Positions 16,615 to 25,493 of a stretch of DNA of 62,514 nt are shown here, piece after piece (the first letter of the stretch is position 1; every line of letters begins with the position of its first letter). Origin of the DNA: JAAYPI01 sp036734385 (GTDB lineage: Bacteria; Bacteroidota; Bacteroidia; Bacteroidales; Paludibacteraceae); the NCBI GenBank assembly GCA_036734385.1, contig DAIMYQ010000007.1, forward strand, positions 1 to 62,514, written 5' to 3'. The notes beneath the pieces were generated by a model. It was not told the DNA's origin. It worked only from the letters and a program-made list of their open reading frames with translations, and did no database searches. Both the position numbers and the translations under genes were made by a program.

Positions 16615-18075
16615 TTATAAACTATCTCCAAAATCTTCCTTGAACTTAGCAATTAATTTTTCTGGCCAATCAGAAACAGGAGTCAATTTACCCATAAAAA
16701 ATCGCAATACAGGAGGCTCATAAGTGAACTTTAAACCTCCGATCAATTCACGATTTTTATACAACCAAGATAATCTGTCCACTACATACATGACCTGAGA
16801 AAGGGTAAACACACGACGAGGAACAGCTAATCGTAGCAATTCCATATCGGCATATGTTTCATTTCCATTTTCATCTCGCTGATTTGAGACAGAACCACGT
16901 TCCATACCTCTAACTCCTGAAATTAAGAAAAATGCTGCTGCCAAAGCTCCTGCCGGATACTGTGTTTGAGGTATGTGAGAACAAAATTGCATTGCATCGA
17001 CGTGTGCTCCTAAAACCCCAGGAGGAGTAATCATTGGAACGCCATTTTCTTTTGCTGCGTATACTAAATATTTAATAAACTCCGGACTTTGGCAAATCAT
17101 TGTTTCATCCAAAGTTTCATATAGACCAACAGCCATAGCTTCTACTTCACGAACGGAAATACCTCCGTAAGTCAAGAAACCTTCAAACAAAGGTACTAAA
17201 GGTTCTAATTCTCTAGAAAAAGCTTCGTTGTTTGTACAAATACCACCTCCACGAGAGGAACTTAATTTACGTGCGGAGAAGTACACAATATCAGCAAGGT
17301 CTGTCATCGTTAGCAAAATTTCTGCCATCGATTTATTTTTGAACTCTTCTTCTCTTTGTTTTACTAAGTATGCATTTTCTCCCAAGAGCGAAGCATCAAG
17401 GACCAATTTAATACCATATTTTGTAGCAATAGCACGAACATCACGTAAGTTTTGCACAGAGAAGGGCTGACCTCCAATAAGGTTTGTTGAAGCTTCCATA
17501 CGAATATACGGAATTTTTTCAACACCAACTTGCTTAATGGTTTCTTCCAATTTCTCAATATTCATATTTCCCTTAAATGGGCAAACTGAATCAATTTTGT
17601 ACGCTTCAGGATAAAGTAGTTCCGCTATTGAACCTCCATTTTCCGTAATATGAGCCAATGCTGTAGTAAAATGGTAATTCATCGGAACTAATGAGCCTTT
17701 TTTTACATAGGCTTTGCTCAAAATATTTTCAGCAGCACGTCCTTGGTGAACAGGTAACAAATATTTTTTACCTAATACATCTTGTACGGCTTTTTGCAAA
17801 CGAATAAAACTTTGTGATCCCGCGTAAGCATCATCAGCACGCATCATGGCAGCTATTTGATTATCACTCATTGCATTGGTACCACTATCAGTAAGCATAT
17901 CCAAAAAAACATCCAAAGTCGTTAGCTGAAAAGTGTTGAAACCGCCTTCTTTAAGAGCTTCCAAGCGTCTTTCTATGGGCACTAAATTTAATTTTTGTAC
18001 TACACGCACTTTGTGCAACTCCAACGGAATATTTTTCCCATTGTAAAACTTGATGTTAACAGATTGGTCACTCAT
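16615..18075 (-). CDS. Tyrosine phenol-lyase/tryptophanase family PLP enzyme, Tpl-like
   Basis: A 486-aa PLP beta-eliminating lyase; family members split tyrosine (phenol) or tryptophan (indole) to pyruvate and ammonia. The PLP lysine is Lys270 in SARK, Asp227 binds the pyridine nitrogen, Tyr84 sits in DDAYAGS, and Arg415 holds the carboxylate. Aligned from memory to Citrobacter Tpl, the three residues that distinguish Tpl from tryptophanase are Tpl-type: Thr137 (Thr124), Arg393 (Arg381) and Phe459 (Phe448). The conserved Arg217, which contacts PLP O3', is Leu230 here, and the segment after Lys270 (LSSSRGGG) differs from both enzymes. Substrate is therefore probable tyrosine but unproven. Single-gene unit. 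Confidence 0.82.
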   Translation of the reverse strand: MSDQSVNIKFYNGKNIPLELHKVRVVQKLNLVPIERRLEALKEGGFNTFQLTTLDVFLDMLTDSGTNAMSDNQIAAMMRADDAYAGSQSFIRLQKAVQDVLGKKYLLPVHQGRAAENILSKAYVKKGSLVPMNYHFTTALAHITENGGSIAELLYPEAYKIDSVCPFKGNMNIEKLEETIKQVGVEKIPYIRMEASTNLIGGQPFSVQNLRDVRAIATKYGIKLVLDASLLGENAYLVKQREEEFKNKSMAEILLTMTDLADIVYFSARKLSSSRGGGICTNNEAFSRELEPLVPLFEGFLTYGGISVREVEAMAVGLYETLDETMICQSPEFIKYLVYAAKENGVPMITPPGVLGAHVDAMQFCSHIPQTQYPAGALAAAFFLISGVRGMERGSVSNQRDENGNETYADMELLRLAVPRRVFTLSQVMYVVDRLSWLYKNRELIGGLKFTYEPPVLRFFMGKLTPVSDWPEKLIAKFKEDFGDSL

Positions 18076-18113
18076 TTCTTACTGACTTTTTTAAATTTAT
18101 TTTTTTAACTCGA

Positions 18114-18142
18114 CAAAATTAAGAAAAAACTCGAAACACAAA
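18114..18142 (-). promoter_or_regulatory. Promoter of the Tpl/TnaA-like gene
   Basis: Minus strand: TAATTTTG (18114-18121), a perfect -7 box, with TTTG (18139-18142) 17 bases upstream, slightly shorter than the usual 19. The leader to the ATG at 18075 is about 35 bases. Confidence 0.55.
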
Positions 18143-18222
18143 ACTAAAAAAGAAGATATTATCAATTCATCTTTTGAAGATTACGATTTTCGTCTTTTAT
18201 GTTAGATAACAAAAATCTGGAA

Positions 18223-20853
18223 TTATTTTAATTTGCTCAAACTTTCTTTTAATGTTTTCAGTTTGCTTTGAGCATCAGCCTGTTTATTACGTTCATTATC
18301 GACAATTTCAGGTTTAGCATTTGCCACAAATTTTTGATTGCTCAGTTTTGCTAATACTGATTTTAGAAATCCTTCTAAATAGGTTATTTCTGCTTCTATT
18401 TTTGCTATTTCCTCGTCTGCATTAATCAAATTTAAAAGGGGGATTCCATATTCTGTTGTTCCTACCATAAAAGATGCTGATGCGGTATTTGTTGAATTTC
18501 TTTCTATACCAGACAAGTTACACATTTTGGTTATGACTTTGTTATAAGCATGATTATGTTCTCCCTTTGATATTTGTAAAATTAATGACTCTTTGTTGGG
18601 AATACCGCGTTGTAAACGAATACTTCTAACCCCTGCAACGATTTCTTTCACAACCTCAAAATCTTTCAGCAAAGTTGCATTAACCTTATCCGCTTTCGGC
18701 ATTTGCTGGATCATTATACTTTCTCCCGACTGGCGGTCAACAAGAGATTGCCAAATTTCTTCTGTAATAAAAGGCATAAACGGATGTAACAACAAAGTCA
18801 ATTTTTCAAAAAATGCCAAGGTTGCTTTATAAGTTTTAGCATCAATAGGTTGTTGATAAGCCGGTTTTATCATTTCCAAATACCAAGAAGAGAATTCATC
18901 CCAAAAGAGCTTATAAACTTTCATTAAACTTTCAGATAAACGATACTTTGTAAAATCCTCATCTATCATTTCGATGGTCTCGTTCAGTTGCTCATTAAAC
19001 CATTCGATAGCAATTTTTGCTGACTCCGGTTGTTCTATATCGGTTACTTGCCATCCTTTTATCAAACGAAGGGCATTCCAAATTTTGTTATTAAAATTAC
19101 GTCCTTGTTCACAAAGAGCTTCATCGAATAAAATATCATTTCCTGCAGGAGCTGAAAGCATCATTCCCATACGAACGCCATCTGCACCAAAACGGTCAAT
19201 TAATTCAAGAGGATCTGGTGAATTTCCAAGTGATTTTGACATCTTACGTCCTAAACCGTCACGAACAATCCCTGTAAAATATACATTTTTGAATGGTAAT
19301 GTGCCTTCATATTCATAACCGGCCATAATCATTCTTGCTACCCAAAAAAAGATAATGTCAGGACCTGTAACTAAGTCACTGGTAGGATAATAGTATTTAA
19401 TTTCTTCATTGTTCGGTTTAGAAATTCCATTGAATAAAGAGATTGGCCATAACCAAGAAGAGAACCATGTATCCAGACAATCGGAATCTTGACGCAAATC
19501 GGCAAGGGTTAAATTGTTGTTCCCTAATTTTTTCTTTGCCAACTCCAATGCTTTTTCAGCTGATTCAGCTACCACATAGCCTCCTTCAGGCAAATAATAA
19601 GCCGGAATTCGATGTCCCCACCACAATTGACGACTAATGCACCAGTCTTTGATGTTTTCCATCCAATAGCGATAGGTGTTTTTGTATTTAGGAGGATAAA
19701 ATTTAATATTATCATTCATTACGGCATCAAGGGCAGGCTTTGCCAAGTTTTCCATTTTTAAAAACCATTGCATGGAAAGTTTTGGCTCGATAACGACATT
19801 AGTTCGTTCGGAAAATCCCACTTTGTTGGTATAAGCTTCCACTTTTTCAAGTAAGTGGGCAGCTATCAAATCTTTTTCAATTTGGTCACGTACCTCAAAT
19901 CTATCCATACCAGCATACTGAAGTCCATTTTCATTTAATGTTCCATTATCATTAAAGATGTCGATGGTAGGTAAATTATATTTTTCTCCCAACATATAGT
20001 CATTGATGTCATGGGCAGGGGTAACTTTCAAACAACCGGTTCCAAATTCAATATCAACATAATCATCTTCAATAACAGGAATAATACGATTAACCAATGG
20101 AACAATTACTTTTTTACCTTTTAGATAGTGGTTTTTGGGATCGTTTGGATTAATGCACATAGCAGTATCTCCCATTATAGTTTCAGGACGCGTTGTTGCG
20201 ACAACCGCATACTTGTCAGTTGCATTATTGTTGTCAACTACTTTATACTTTAGGTAGTATAACTTTCCTTGTTGCTCTTTATAGATAACTTCTTCATCGG
20301 ATAAGGCTGTAAGAGCTTTAGGATCCCAATTGACCATACGAACACCACGATAAATCTTACCTTTTTGATATAAATCACAAAACACCTTTATAACACTGGC
20401 AGAACGTTCTTCATCCATGGTGAAGGCTGTTCTATCCCAATCACAAGAAGCACCTAATTTACGTAATTGCTGTAAAATAATGCCACCGTGCTTTTCTGTC
20501 CAATCCCAAGCATGTTTTAAAAAATCATCACGTGTCAAATCGGTTTTTTTTATTCCTTCCTGAGCCAATTTGTTTACCACCTTGGCTTCTGTCGCAATGG
20601 AAGCATGATCGGTACCGGGAACCCAACAAGCATTTTTTCCTTCCATACGTGCTCTGCGCACTAATATGTCTTGGATAGTATTATTTAGAATATGTCCCAT
20701 ATGTAGTACCCCTGTTACGTTTGGTGGAGGTATAACGACTGTGTAAGGTTCACGTTGATCAGGTTTTGATTTGAATAATCCGTTATCTAACCAATATTGA
20801 TACCATTTTGACTCAATATCTTTCGGATTATATTTACTGGCTAATTCTATCAT
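18223..20853 (-). CDS. valS: Valyl-tRNA synthetase
   Basis: Charges tRNA-Val. A class I synthetase of 876 aa with the HIGH-type motif PPPNVTGVLHMGH near residue 44 and KMSKS in GRKMSKSLGNSPDP near 535. The CP1 editing domain lies between (about 190-340), with the WWGHRIPAYY segment after it. The anticodon-binding domain follows, and a C-terminal coiled coil (about 805-876) is typical of ValRS. The start MIELASKYNPKDIE matches relatives. It carries its own -7 box. Confidence 0.97.
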   Translation of the reverse strand: MIELASKYNPKDIESKWYQYWLDNGLFKSKPDQREPYTVVIPPPNVTGVLHMGHILNNTIQDILVRRARMEGKNACWVPGTDHASIATEAKVVNKLAQEGIKKTDLTRDDFLKHAWDWTEKHGGIILQQLRKLGASCDWDRTAFTMDEERSASVIKVFCDLYQKGKIYRGVRMVNWDPKALTALSDEEVIYKEQQGKLYYLKYKVVDNNNATDKYAVVATTRPETIMGDTAMCINPNDPKNHYLKGKKVIVPLVNRIIPVIEDDYVDIEFGTGCLKVTPAHDINDYMLGEKYNLPTIDIFNDNGTLNENGLQYAGMDRFEVRDQIEKDLIAAHLLEKVEAYTNKVGFSERTNVVIEPKLSMQWFLKMENLAKPALDAVMNDNIKFYPPKYKNTYRYWMENIKDWCISRQLWWGHRIPAYYLPEGGYVVAESAEKALELAKKKLGNNNLTLADLRQDSDCLDTWFSSWLWPISLFNGISKPNNEEIKYYYPTSDLVTGPDIIFFWVARMIMAGYEYEGTLPFKNVYFTGIVRDGLGRKMSKSLGNSPDPLELIDRFGADGVRMGMMLSAPAGNDILFDEALCEQGRNFNNKIWNALRLIKGWQVTDIEQPESAKIAIEWFNEQLNETIEMIDEDFTKYRLSESLMKVYKLFWDEFSSWYLEMIKPAYQQPIDAKTYKATLAFFEKLTLLLHPFMPFITEEIWQSLVDRQSGESIMIQQMPKADKVNATLLKDFEVVKEIVAGVRSIRLQRGIPNKESLILQISKGEHNHAYNKVITKMCNLSGIERNSTNTASASFMVGTTEYGIPLLNLINADEEIAKIEAEITYLEGFLKSVLAKLSNQKFVANAKPEIVDNERNKQADAQSKLKTLKESLSKLK

Positions 20854-20882
20854 TTCACGAAGTGTATATTATTTTGAAGGTG

Positions 20883-20890
20883 CAAAGTTA
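20883..20890 (-). promoter_or_regulatory. Promoter -7 box of valS
   Basis: Perfect TAACTTTG on the minus strand, about 30 bases before the valS ATG. No clear -33 partner was found at the normal spacing. Confidence 0.5.
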
Positions 20891-20927
20891 AAAAAATCTT
20901 GCTAAAATAGTGCAACAGATAACAAAC

Positions 20928-20958
20928 AAAAAGGAGATGCATTTTTGCTCTCCTTTTT
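20928..20958 (-). terminator. Terminator of the small membrane-anchored protein gene
   Basis: Stem AAAAAGGAGA with TCTCCTTTTT (20928-20937, 20949-20958); on the minus strand it ends in a T-rich tail. It separates this gene from the valS promoter. Confidence 0.75.
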
Positions 20959-20975
20959 CCAAAATAAAACGACTA

Positions 20976-21347
20976 TTACTCTTTTACAGAGATTATGCCA
21001 TCCACTACATATTCACTTACTCCTCGCCATGGAAGAGGTTTTAGATATTCTTTGTAATGGAGTTCAAGTTGCTTTCCGCTACAATGCATTAACGAGTCTG
21101 CAACAGCTTGGTCTTCAACCGAAAACTTAAATTCGTACGATTCAATAGATCCTGCAGTTCTAGAACGAATGCCACTCTGAATAAGGTTGCCCTCGTATGT
21201 CTTAAAAACATAACCTTTGTAGACAATGTAGTTTAGTTCTCCTGCTTTAACGCCTTCTCCGAACACGAAGTAATAACGAATAAAAATAAATACGGCAAAG
21301 ATTACCAATAAAGATGAAATAGAAATAAGTAGAACTTTTCGTTTCAT
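20976..21347 (-). CDS. Conserved membrane-anchored protein (Bacteroidetes)
   Basis: A 123-aa protein with one N-terminal membrane helix (about 5-25) and a small soluble domain. Residues 47-66 (KTYEGNLIQSGIRSRTAGSI) and LELHYKEYLKPLPWRG near 95-110 look like the conserved core of a short Bacteroidetes family often mislabelled 6-phosphogluconate dehydrogenase. The protein is far too short for that enzyme and has no Rossmann motif. No function is proposed. It is monocistronic, divergent from gdhA, with a perfect -7 box (TACCTTTG, 21380-21387) upstream. Confidence 0.8.
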   Translation of the reverse strand: MKRKVLLISISSLLVIFAVFIFIRYYFVFGEGVKAGELNYIVYKGYVFKTYEGNLIQSGIRSRTAGSIESYEFKFSVEDQAVADSLMHCSGKQLELHYKEYLKPLPWRGVSEYVVDGIISVKE

Positions 21348-21654
21348 GTTTTTATAAAATTATCCAATTTATTTGCCCCCAAAGGTAACAGATATTTTTC
21401 CAAAGTATACAAAAACGATAGTGTTATTTAATACAGAATAATTATGACTCAGTAAAAGTCCAATATTACGATTTTGTGTAGAATTGTAATATTTTTTAAT
21501 TTAAAAGTATAAAATTAAAACAAAAACGTAAATTATAATAATAAATCATTAGTTTAAATAAAATGAATAAATAAATAAAAACAATATTTTATTCGGAAAA
21601 AGAAAATGGCTACATTTGCAGTTGAGTCAAGAACAAAAAAATTTTACAAAATTT
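21348..21654. promoter_or_regulatory. Divergent regulatory region upstream of gdhA
   Basis: Contents: the minus-strand -7 box TACCTTTG (21380-21387) for the small membrane protein; an 8-bp inverted repeat AATATTAC/GTAATATT (21462-21469 and 21486-21493) ending in a T run; a very AT-rich tract with A-runs (about 21495-21590); and the gdhA promoter. No coding remnant seen. Confidence 0.55.
21588..21618 (+). promoter_or_regulatory. Promoter of gdhA
   Basis: TTTA (21588-21591), 19 bases, then a perfect -7 box TACATTTG (21611-21618). The expected start is near 21624, giving a leader of about 30 bases to the ATG at 21655. An in-frame TTG at 21616 lies inside the -7 box and so cannot be the translation start from this promoter. 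Confidence 0.7.
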
Positions 21655-22989
21655 ATGAATGCAAAAACTGTAATTGGAAATCTTAAAAAAAGATTTCCGA
21701 ACGAGCCTGAGTACCTACAGGCGGTAGAAGAGGTACTAGAGTCAATTGAGGAAGTATACAATCAACATCCGGAATTTGAGAAGGCAAATTTGATTGAAAG
21801 ATTGTGTATTCCGGATAGGATTTTTACGTTCCGTATTTCTTGGGTTGATGATAAAGGAAATGTACAAACGAATATGGCATATCGTGTACAACACAGTATG
21901 GCTATCGGACCTTACAAAGGAGGTATTCGTTTCCACTCTTCAGTAAATCCGTCTATTTTAAAATTTTTGGCATTTGAGCAAACATTTAAAAATGCGTTAA
22001 CAACACTTCCAATGGGTGGTGGTAAAGGTGGTTCAGATTTCTCTCCAAAAGGAAAATCAAATGCCGAGGTTATGCGTTTCTGTCAAGCTTATTTGCTGGA
22101 ACTTCATCGCCATATTGGTCCGGACACGGATGTTCCTGCAGGAGACATAGGTGTTGGTGGTCGTGAAGTTGGTTACATGTTTGGTATGTACAAAAAGTTG
22201 ACACACGAATTCACAGGTACTTTTACCGGAAAAGGTTTGGAATTCGGTGGTTCACTTATTCGTCCTGAAGCTACCGGTTACGGAAATATCTATTTCTTGT
22301 TAAATATGTTAAAGACCCGTAACATTGATATCAAGGGTAAAAAATGTTTAGTATCTGGTTCAGGTAATGTAGCTCAATATACATGTGAAAAATTAATTGA
22401 ATTGGGAGCAATTCCTGTTACTTTATCAGATTCTAATGGATATATTTACGATCCACAAGGAATCACTCGTGAAAAACTTGATTTTGTTATGGATTTGAAA
22501 AACGTTCAACGTGGACGTATAAAAGAATATGCTGATAAGTATGGTTGTAAATATGTCGAAGGCGGACGTGTTTGGGCAGAAAAGGGTGATATTGCCTTAC
22601 CTTCTGCTACTCAAAATGAATTGAATGGTGATGATGCGAAGAATTTAATTGCCAACGGATGTGTGGCTGTATCGGAGGGTGCAAATATGCCGTCTACACC
22701 CGAAGCTATTGAAGTATTTCAGAAAGCAAGAATTCTTTATGCTCCGGGAAAAGCAGCCAATGCGGGTGGCGTAGCAACGTCAGGTTTGGAAATGACACAG
22801 AACTCTATTAGACTTAACTGGTCAAGAGAGGAAGTGGACAAAAAGTTAAACGATATTATGAAAGATATTCACGAAAATTGCGTGAAATATGGAACAGAAG
22901 CCGATGGCTATGTCAATTATGTGAAAGGAGCCAATATCGCTGGATTCATGAAGGTTGCCAAAGCAATGATGGCTCAAGGTATTATCTAA
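21655..22989 (+). CDS. gdhA: NADP-type glutamate dehydrogenase (hexameric family I)
   Basis: Interconverts glutamate and 2-oxoglutarate plus ammonia. At 444 aa from the ATG it has the standard length. The catalytic block PMGGGKGGSDFSPKGKS contains the active-site lysines; the Rossmann segment SGSGNVAQYTCEKLIELGA begins near 233 and is followed by VTLSDSNG, usual in NADP-linked members. The promoter upstream fixes the start. The neighbouring nfnAB would connect its NADPH/NADP pool with ferredoxin and NADH, suggesting a catabolic as well as an assimilatory role. Confidence 0.95.
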   Translation: MNAKTVIGNLKKRFPNEPEYLQAVEEVLESIEEVYNQHPEFEKANLIERLCIPDRIFTFRISWVDDKGNVQTNMAYRVQHSMAIGPYKGGIRFHSSVNPSILKFLAFEQTFKNALTTLPMGGGKGGSDFSPKGKSNAEVMRFCQAYLLELHRHIGPDTDVPAGDIGVGGREVGYMFGMYKKLTHEFTGTFTGKGLEFGGSLIRPEATGYGNIYFLLNMLKTRNIDIKGKKCLVSGSGNVAQYTCEKLIELGAIPVTLSDSNGYIYDPQGITREKLDFVMDLKNVQRGRIKEYADKYGCKYVEGGRVWAEKGDIALPSATQNELNGDDAKNLIANGCVAVSEGANMPSTPEAIEVFQKARILYAPGKAANAGGVATSGLEMTQNSIRLNWSREEVDKKLNDIMKDIHENCVKYGTEADGYVNYVKGANIAGFMKVAKAMMAQGII

Positions 22990-23011
22990 AAAAACTTTTT
23001 ATATTTGTTTT

Positions 23012-23064
23012 CGACGTTGCACTTTCATTGGTCTTCACTACAGTACCAATAGGGTGCAACGTTG
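23012..23064 (+). other. Branched hairpin between gdhA and nfnA (terminator, or nfn leader structure)
   Basis: Outer arms ACGTTGCAC/GTGCAACGT (23014-23022, 23054-23062) and inner arms ATTGGT/ACCAAT (23027-23032, 23045-23050). Only a weak T-rich tail follows (TGTTTTAT). A TATATTTG box at 23000-23007 would start transcription almost exactly at the hairpin, so it may be the 5' leader of nfnAB rather than only the end of gdhA. Confidence 0.6.
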
Positions 23065-23097
23065 TTTTATGTGAAAGAACACTTTATAAAAATAATA

Positions 23098-23919
23098 ATG
23101 AATAAAATCGTAAGTAAAACAGACTTCTCAGAGAATGTTGTGAGATTAGAACTAGAAGCTCCGTTGATAGCTAAAGCAAGACGTGCCGGACATTTTGTTA
23201 TTGTGAAGGTAGGGGAGAAAGGAGAAAGAATTCCTTTAACTATCGCTTCTTCTGATAATGAAAAAGGCACAATTACTTTAGTTATTCAGAAAATTGGAAC
23301 ATCTTCCAGTAAGTTATGTAATCTTAATGTTGGTGACTATGTTACTGACGTAGTAGGTCCATTAGGAAAAGCAACTCATATCGAAAAGTTCGGAACGGTT
23401 GTTTGCGCTGGTGGAGGTGTTGGTGTTGCTCCACTTTTACCAATTATTGAAGCTTTGAAAAAAGCTGGTAATAGGGTCATTACAGTATTGGCAGCTCGAA
23501 CTAAAGATTTAATAATTTTGGAAGAACAAGTGCGTGCTTTTTCTGACGAGGTTGTTATTATGACAGACGATGGTTCTTACGGAAAAAAGGGGCTAGTAAC
23601 TAATGGAGTCGAGGAAATTATAAATAGAGAAAAGGTAGATTTGTGTGTTACTATAGGTCCTGCTATAATGATGAAATTTGTTTCATTATTAACAAAAAAA
23701 TATGACTTGCCAACTGTCGCTTCTCTTAATACAATTATGGTTGATGGTACGGGTATGTGTGGTGCATGCCGCATTACCGTAGGAGGAAAAACAAAATTTG
23801 TATGTGTGGATGGTCCGGAATTTGATGCCCATCAGGTAGATTTTGATGAAATGTTAATGCGTTTAGGTGCTTATAGAGAACAAGAACAAGAATCCTTCGC
23901 TAATTATAAAAATAAATAA
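23098..23919 (+). CDS. nfnA: NADH-dependent ferredoxin:NADP+ oxidoreductase, subunit A
   Basis: Small subunit of the electron-bifurcating NfnAB transhydrogenase, which couples NADH and reduced ferredoxin to NADPH. The 273-aa protein has an FAD-binding ferredoxin-reductase barrel (about 1-95), an NAD-binding domain starting with VVCAGGGVGVAPLLP near 102, and a C-terminal 2Fe-2S site in GTGMCGACRITVGG with a later Cys in FVCVDG. The start MNKIVSKTDF follows relatives. nfnB follows after 12 bases. The close relative SudB (sulfide dehydrogenase) cannot be excluded by sequence alone. Confidence 0.88.
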   Translation: MNKIVSKTDFSENVVRLELEAPLIAKARRAGHFVIVKVGEKGERIPLTIASSDNEKGTITLVIQKIGTSSSKLCNLNVGDYVTDVVGPLGKATHIEKFGTVVCAGGGVGVAPLLPIIEALKKAGNRVITVLAARTKDLIILEEQVRAFSDEVVIMTDDGSYGKKGLVTNGVEEIINREKVDLCVTIGPAIMMKFVSLLTKKYDLPTVASLNTIMVDGTGMCGACRITVGGKTKFVCVDGPEFDAHQVDFDEMLMRLGAYREQEQESFANYKNK

Positions 23920-23931
23920 ATCATAAATACA

Positions 23932-25389
23932 ATGGAATATTCAGATAGAAACGAACCCTGGAGAGAAGGATTAAGAACTTCAATGAAAGCCAAAGAACGC
24001 ACAAGCATTGTCCGTGTTCACATGAACGAATTAGATAGTACTTATAGAAGTCATTGCTCAGAAGAAGTGAACATGGGACTAAAAGAAGAGCAAGCTCTTT
24101 TGGAAGCAAAACGTTGTTTAGACTGTGCCAATCCTAATTGTGTAACGGGATGTCCTGTTAGTATAAACATTCCCAAATTCATTAAGGAGATTGAAGCAGG
24201 AAATTTTTTAGAAGCTGCTAAAACTTTGAAAAGTACATCTGCGTTACCTGCAGTTTGTGGAAGGGTTTGTCCACAAGAGAAACAGTGTGAAAGTAAATGT
24301 ATCCATTTAAAGATGGGAAAACCTGCCGTTGCAATTGGCTATTTGGAGAGATTCGCTGCCGACTATGAAAGAGAAAGCAAACAAATATCAGTACCTAAAA
24401 TTGAAGTTAAAAATAGTGTTAAAATAGCTGTTGTAGGTTCTGGTCCTGCAGGACTTTCTTTTGCAGGAGATATGGCAAAACTTGGTTATGATGTGACTGT
24501 TTTTGAAGCATTACATGAAATAGGAGGGGTTTTAAAATACGGTATTCCAGAATTTCGGTTACCTAATAAAGTAGTTGATGTTGAAATTCAGAACCTAGAA
24601 AAAATGGGGGTGAAATTTGTCAAAAATTGTATTATCGGAAAAACTATTAGTTTTGAAGACCTCGAAAAAGATAATTTTAAAGGTATGTTTGTTGCAAGTG
24701 GTGCCGGACTACCTAACTTTATGAATATCAAGGGTGAGAATCTCATTGGAGTTATGTCTTCTAATGAATATCTAACTCGTGTAAATTTGATGGATGCTGC
24801 CAATAAAGATGCCGATACTCCTGTGCTTATGGGTAAAAATGTTGCCGTAATAGGAGGCGGAAATACGGCTATGGACTCTGTTCGTACAGCTCGTCGTTTG
24901 GGAGCAGAAAGAGCTATGATTGTTTATCGTCGTTCTGAAGAAGAAATGCCTGCTCGTTTGGAAGAAGTGAAACATGCCAAAGAAGAAGGTATTGAATTTA
25001 TTAATTTGCACAATCCTATTGAATATTATGGAGACGAAAAAGGGCGTGTAAAACAAATGTTATTGCAAAAAATGGAACTTGGCGAGCCTGATGCCTCGGG
25101 TAGAAGAAAGCCGGTGGAAATAAAAGGAGCAACAGAATTAATTGACGTAGATTTGGTTATTGTGAGTGTTGGAGTTTCTCCTAATCCCTTGGTTCCTCAA
25201 TCCATTAAAGATTTGCAAGTTTCAAATAGGGGAACTATTGTTGTAAATGAAGACTCTATGCAAAGTAGTATACCTACCATTTTTGCTGGAGGAGACATCG
25301 TACGAGGAGGTGCAACTGTAATTTTAGCGATGGGAGACGGAAGAAAAGCTGCCGCCGCAATGGATGTGTATTTAAAAGAGAAAAAATAA
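23932..25389 (+). CDS. nfnB: NADH-dependent ferredoxin:NADP+ oxidoreductase, subunit B (GltD-like)
   Basis: Large subunit of NfnAB, 485 aa. The N-terminal region carries two 4Fe-4S sites (CLDCANPNCVTGCPVSIN near 62 and CGRVCPQEKQCESKC near 107). An FAD-binding motif VVGSGPAGLSFAGDMAKLG lies near 166. An NADPH-binding motif VIGGGNTAMDSVRTARRLG lies near 305, followed by YRRSEEEMPAR. It resembles the small subunit of glutamate synthase, but no GltB large subunit is nearby, and pairing with nfnA fixes the assignment. It ends at tandem terminators. Confidence 0.88.
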   Translation: MEYSDRNEPWREGLRTSMKAKERTSIVRVHMNELDSTYRSHCSEEVNMGLKEEQALLEAKRCLDCANPNCVTGCPVSINIPKFIKEIEAGNFLEAAKTLKSTSALPAVCGRVCPQEKQCESKCIHLKMGKPAVAIGYLERFAADYERESKQISVPKIEVKNSVKIAVVGSGPAGLSFAGDMAKLGYDVTVFEALHEIGGVLKYGIPEFRLPNKVVDVEIQNLEKMGVKFVKNCIIGKTISFEDLEKDNFKGMFVASGAGLPNFMNIKGENLIGVMSSNEYLTRVNLMDAANKDADTPVLMGKNVAVIGGGNTAMDSVRTARRLGAERAMIVYRRSEEEMPARLEEVKHAKEEGIEFINLHNPIEYYGDEKGRVKQMLLQKMELGEPDASGRRKPVEIKGATELIDVDLVIVSVGVSPNPLVPQSIKDLQVSNRGTIVVNEDSMQSSIPTIFAGGDIVRGGATVILAMGDGRKAAAAMDVYLKEKK

Positions 25390-25397
25390 CATATTAT

Positions 25398-25416
25398 GTT
25401 GGTAACCAACTTTTTT
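25398..25416 (+). terminator. First terminator after nfnB
   Basis: A short stem GTTGG/CCAAC with a 3-base loop is followed directly by six T, in the plus direction, 9 bases after the stop codon. Confidence 0.75.
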
Positions 25417-25417
25417 A

Positions 25418-25461
25418 AAATTGTCCCCAAAAGTTATACATAAGCCTTTTGGGGACAATTT
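25418..25461. terminator. Second, strong bidirectional terminator between nfnB and the DUF5606 gene
   Basis: A 16-bp perfect stem (25418-25433 with 25446-25461) and a 12-base loop, centred on CCCC/GGGG. On the minus strand it continues into a T-rich tail and serves the convergent DUF5606 gene. Confidence 0.85.
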
Positions 25462-25493
25462 ATTATGAGGATTTTCCTGGGTTTTATTATAAT

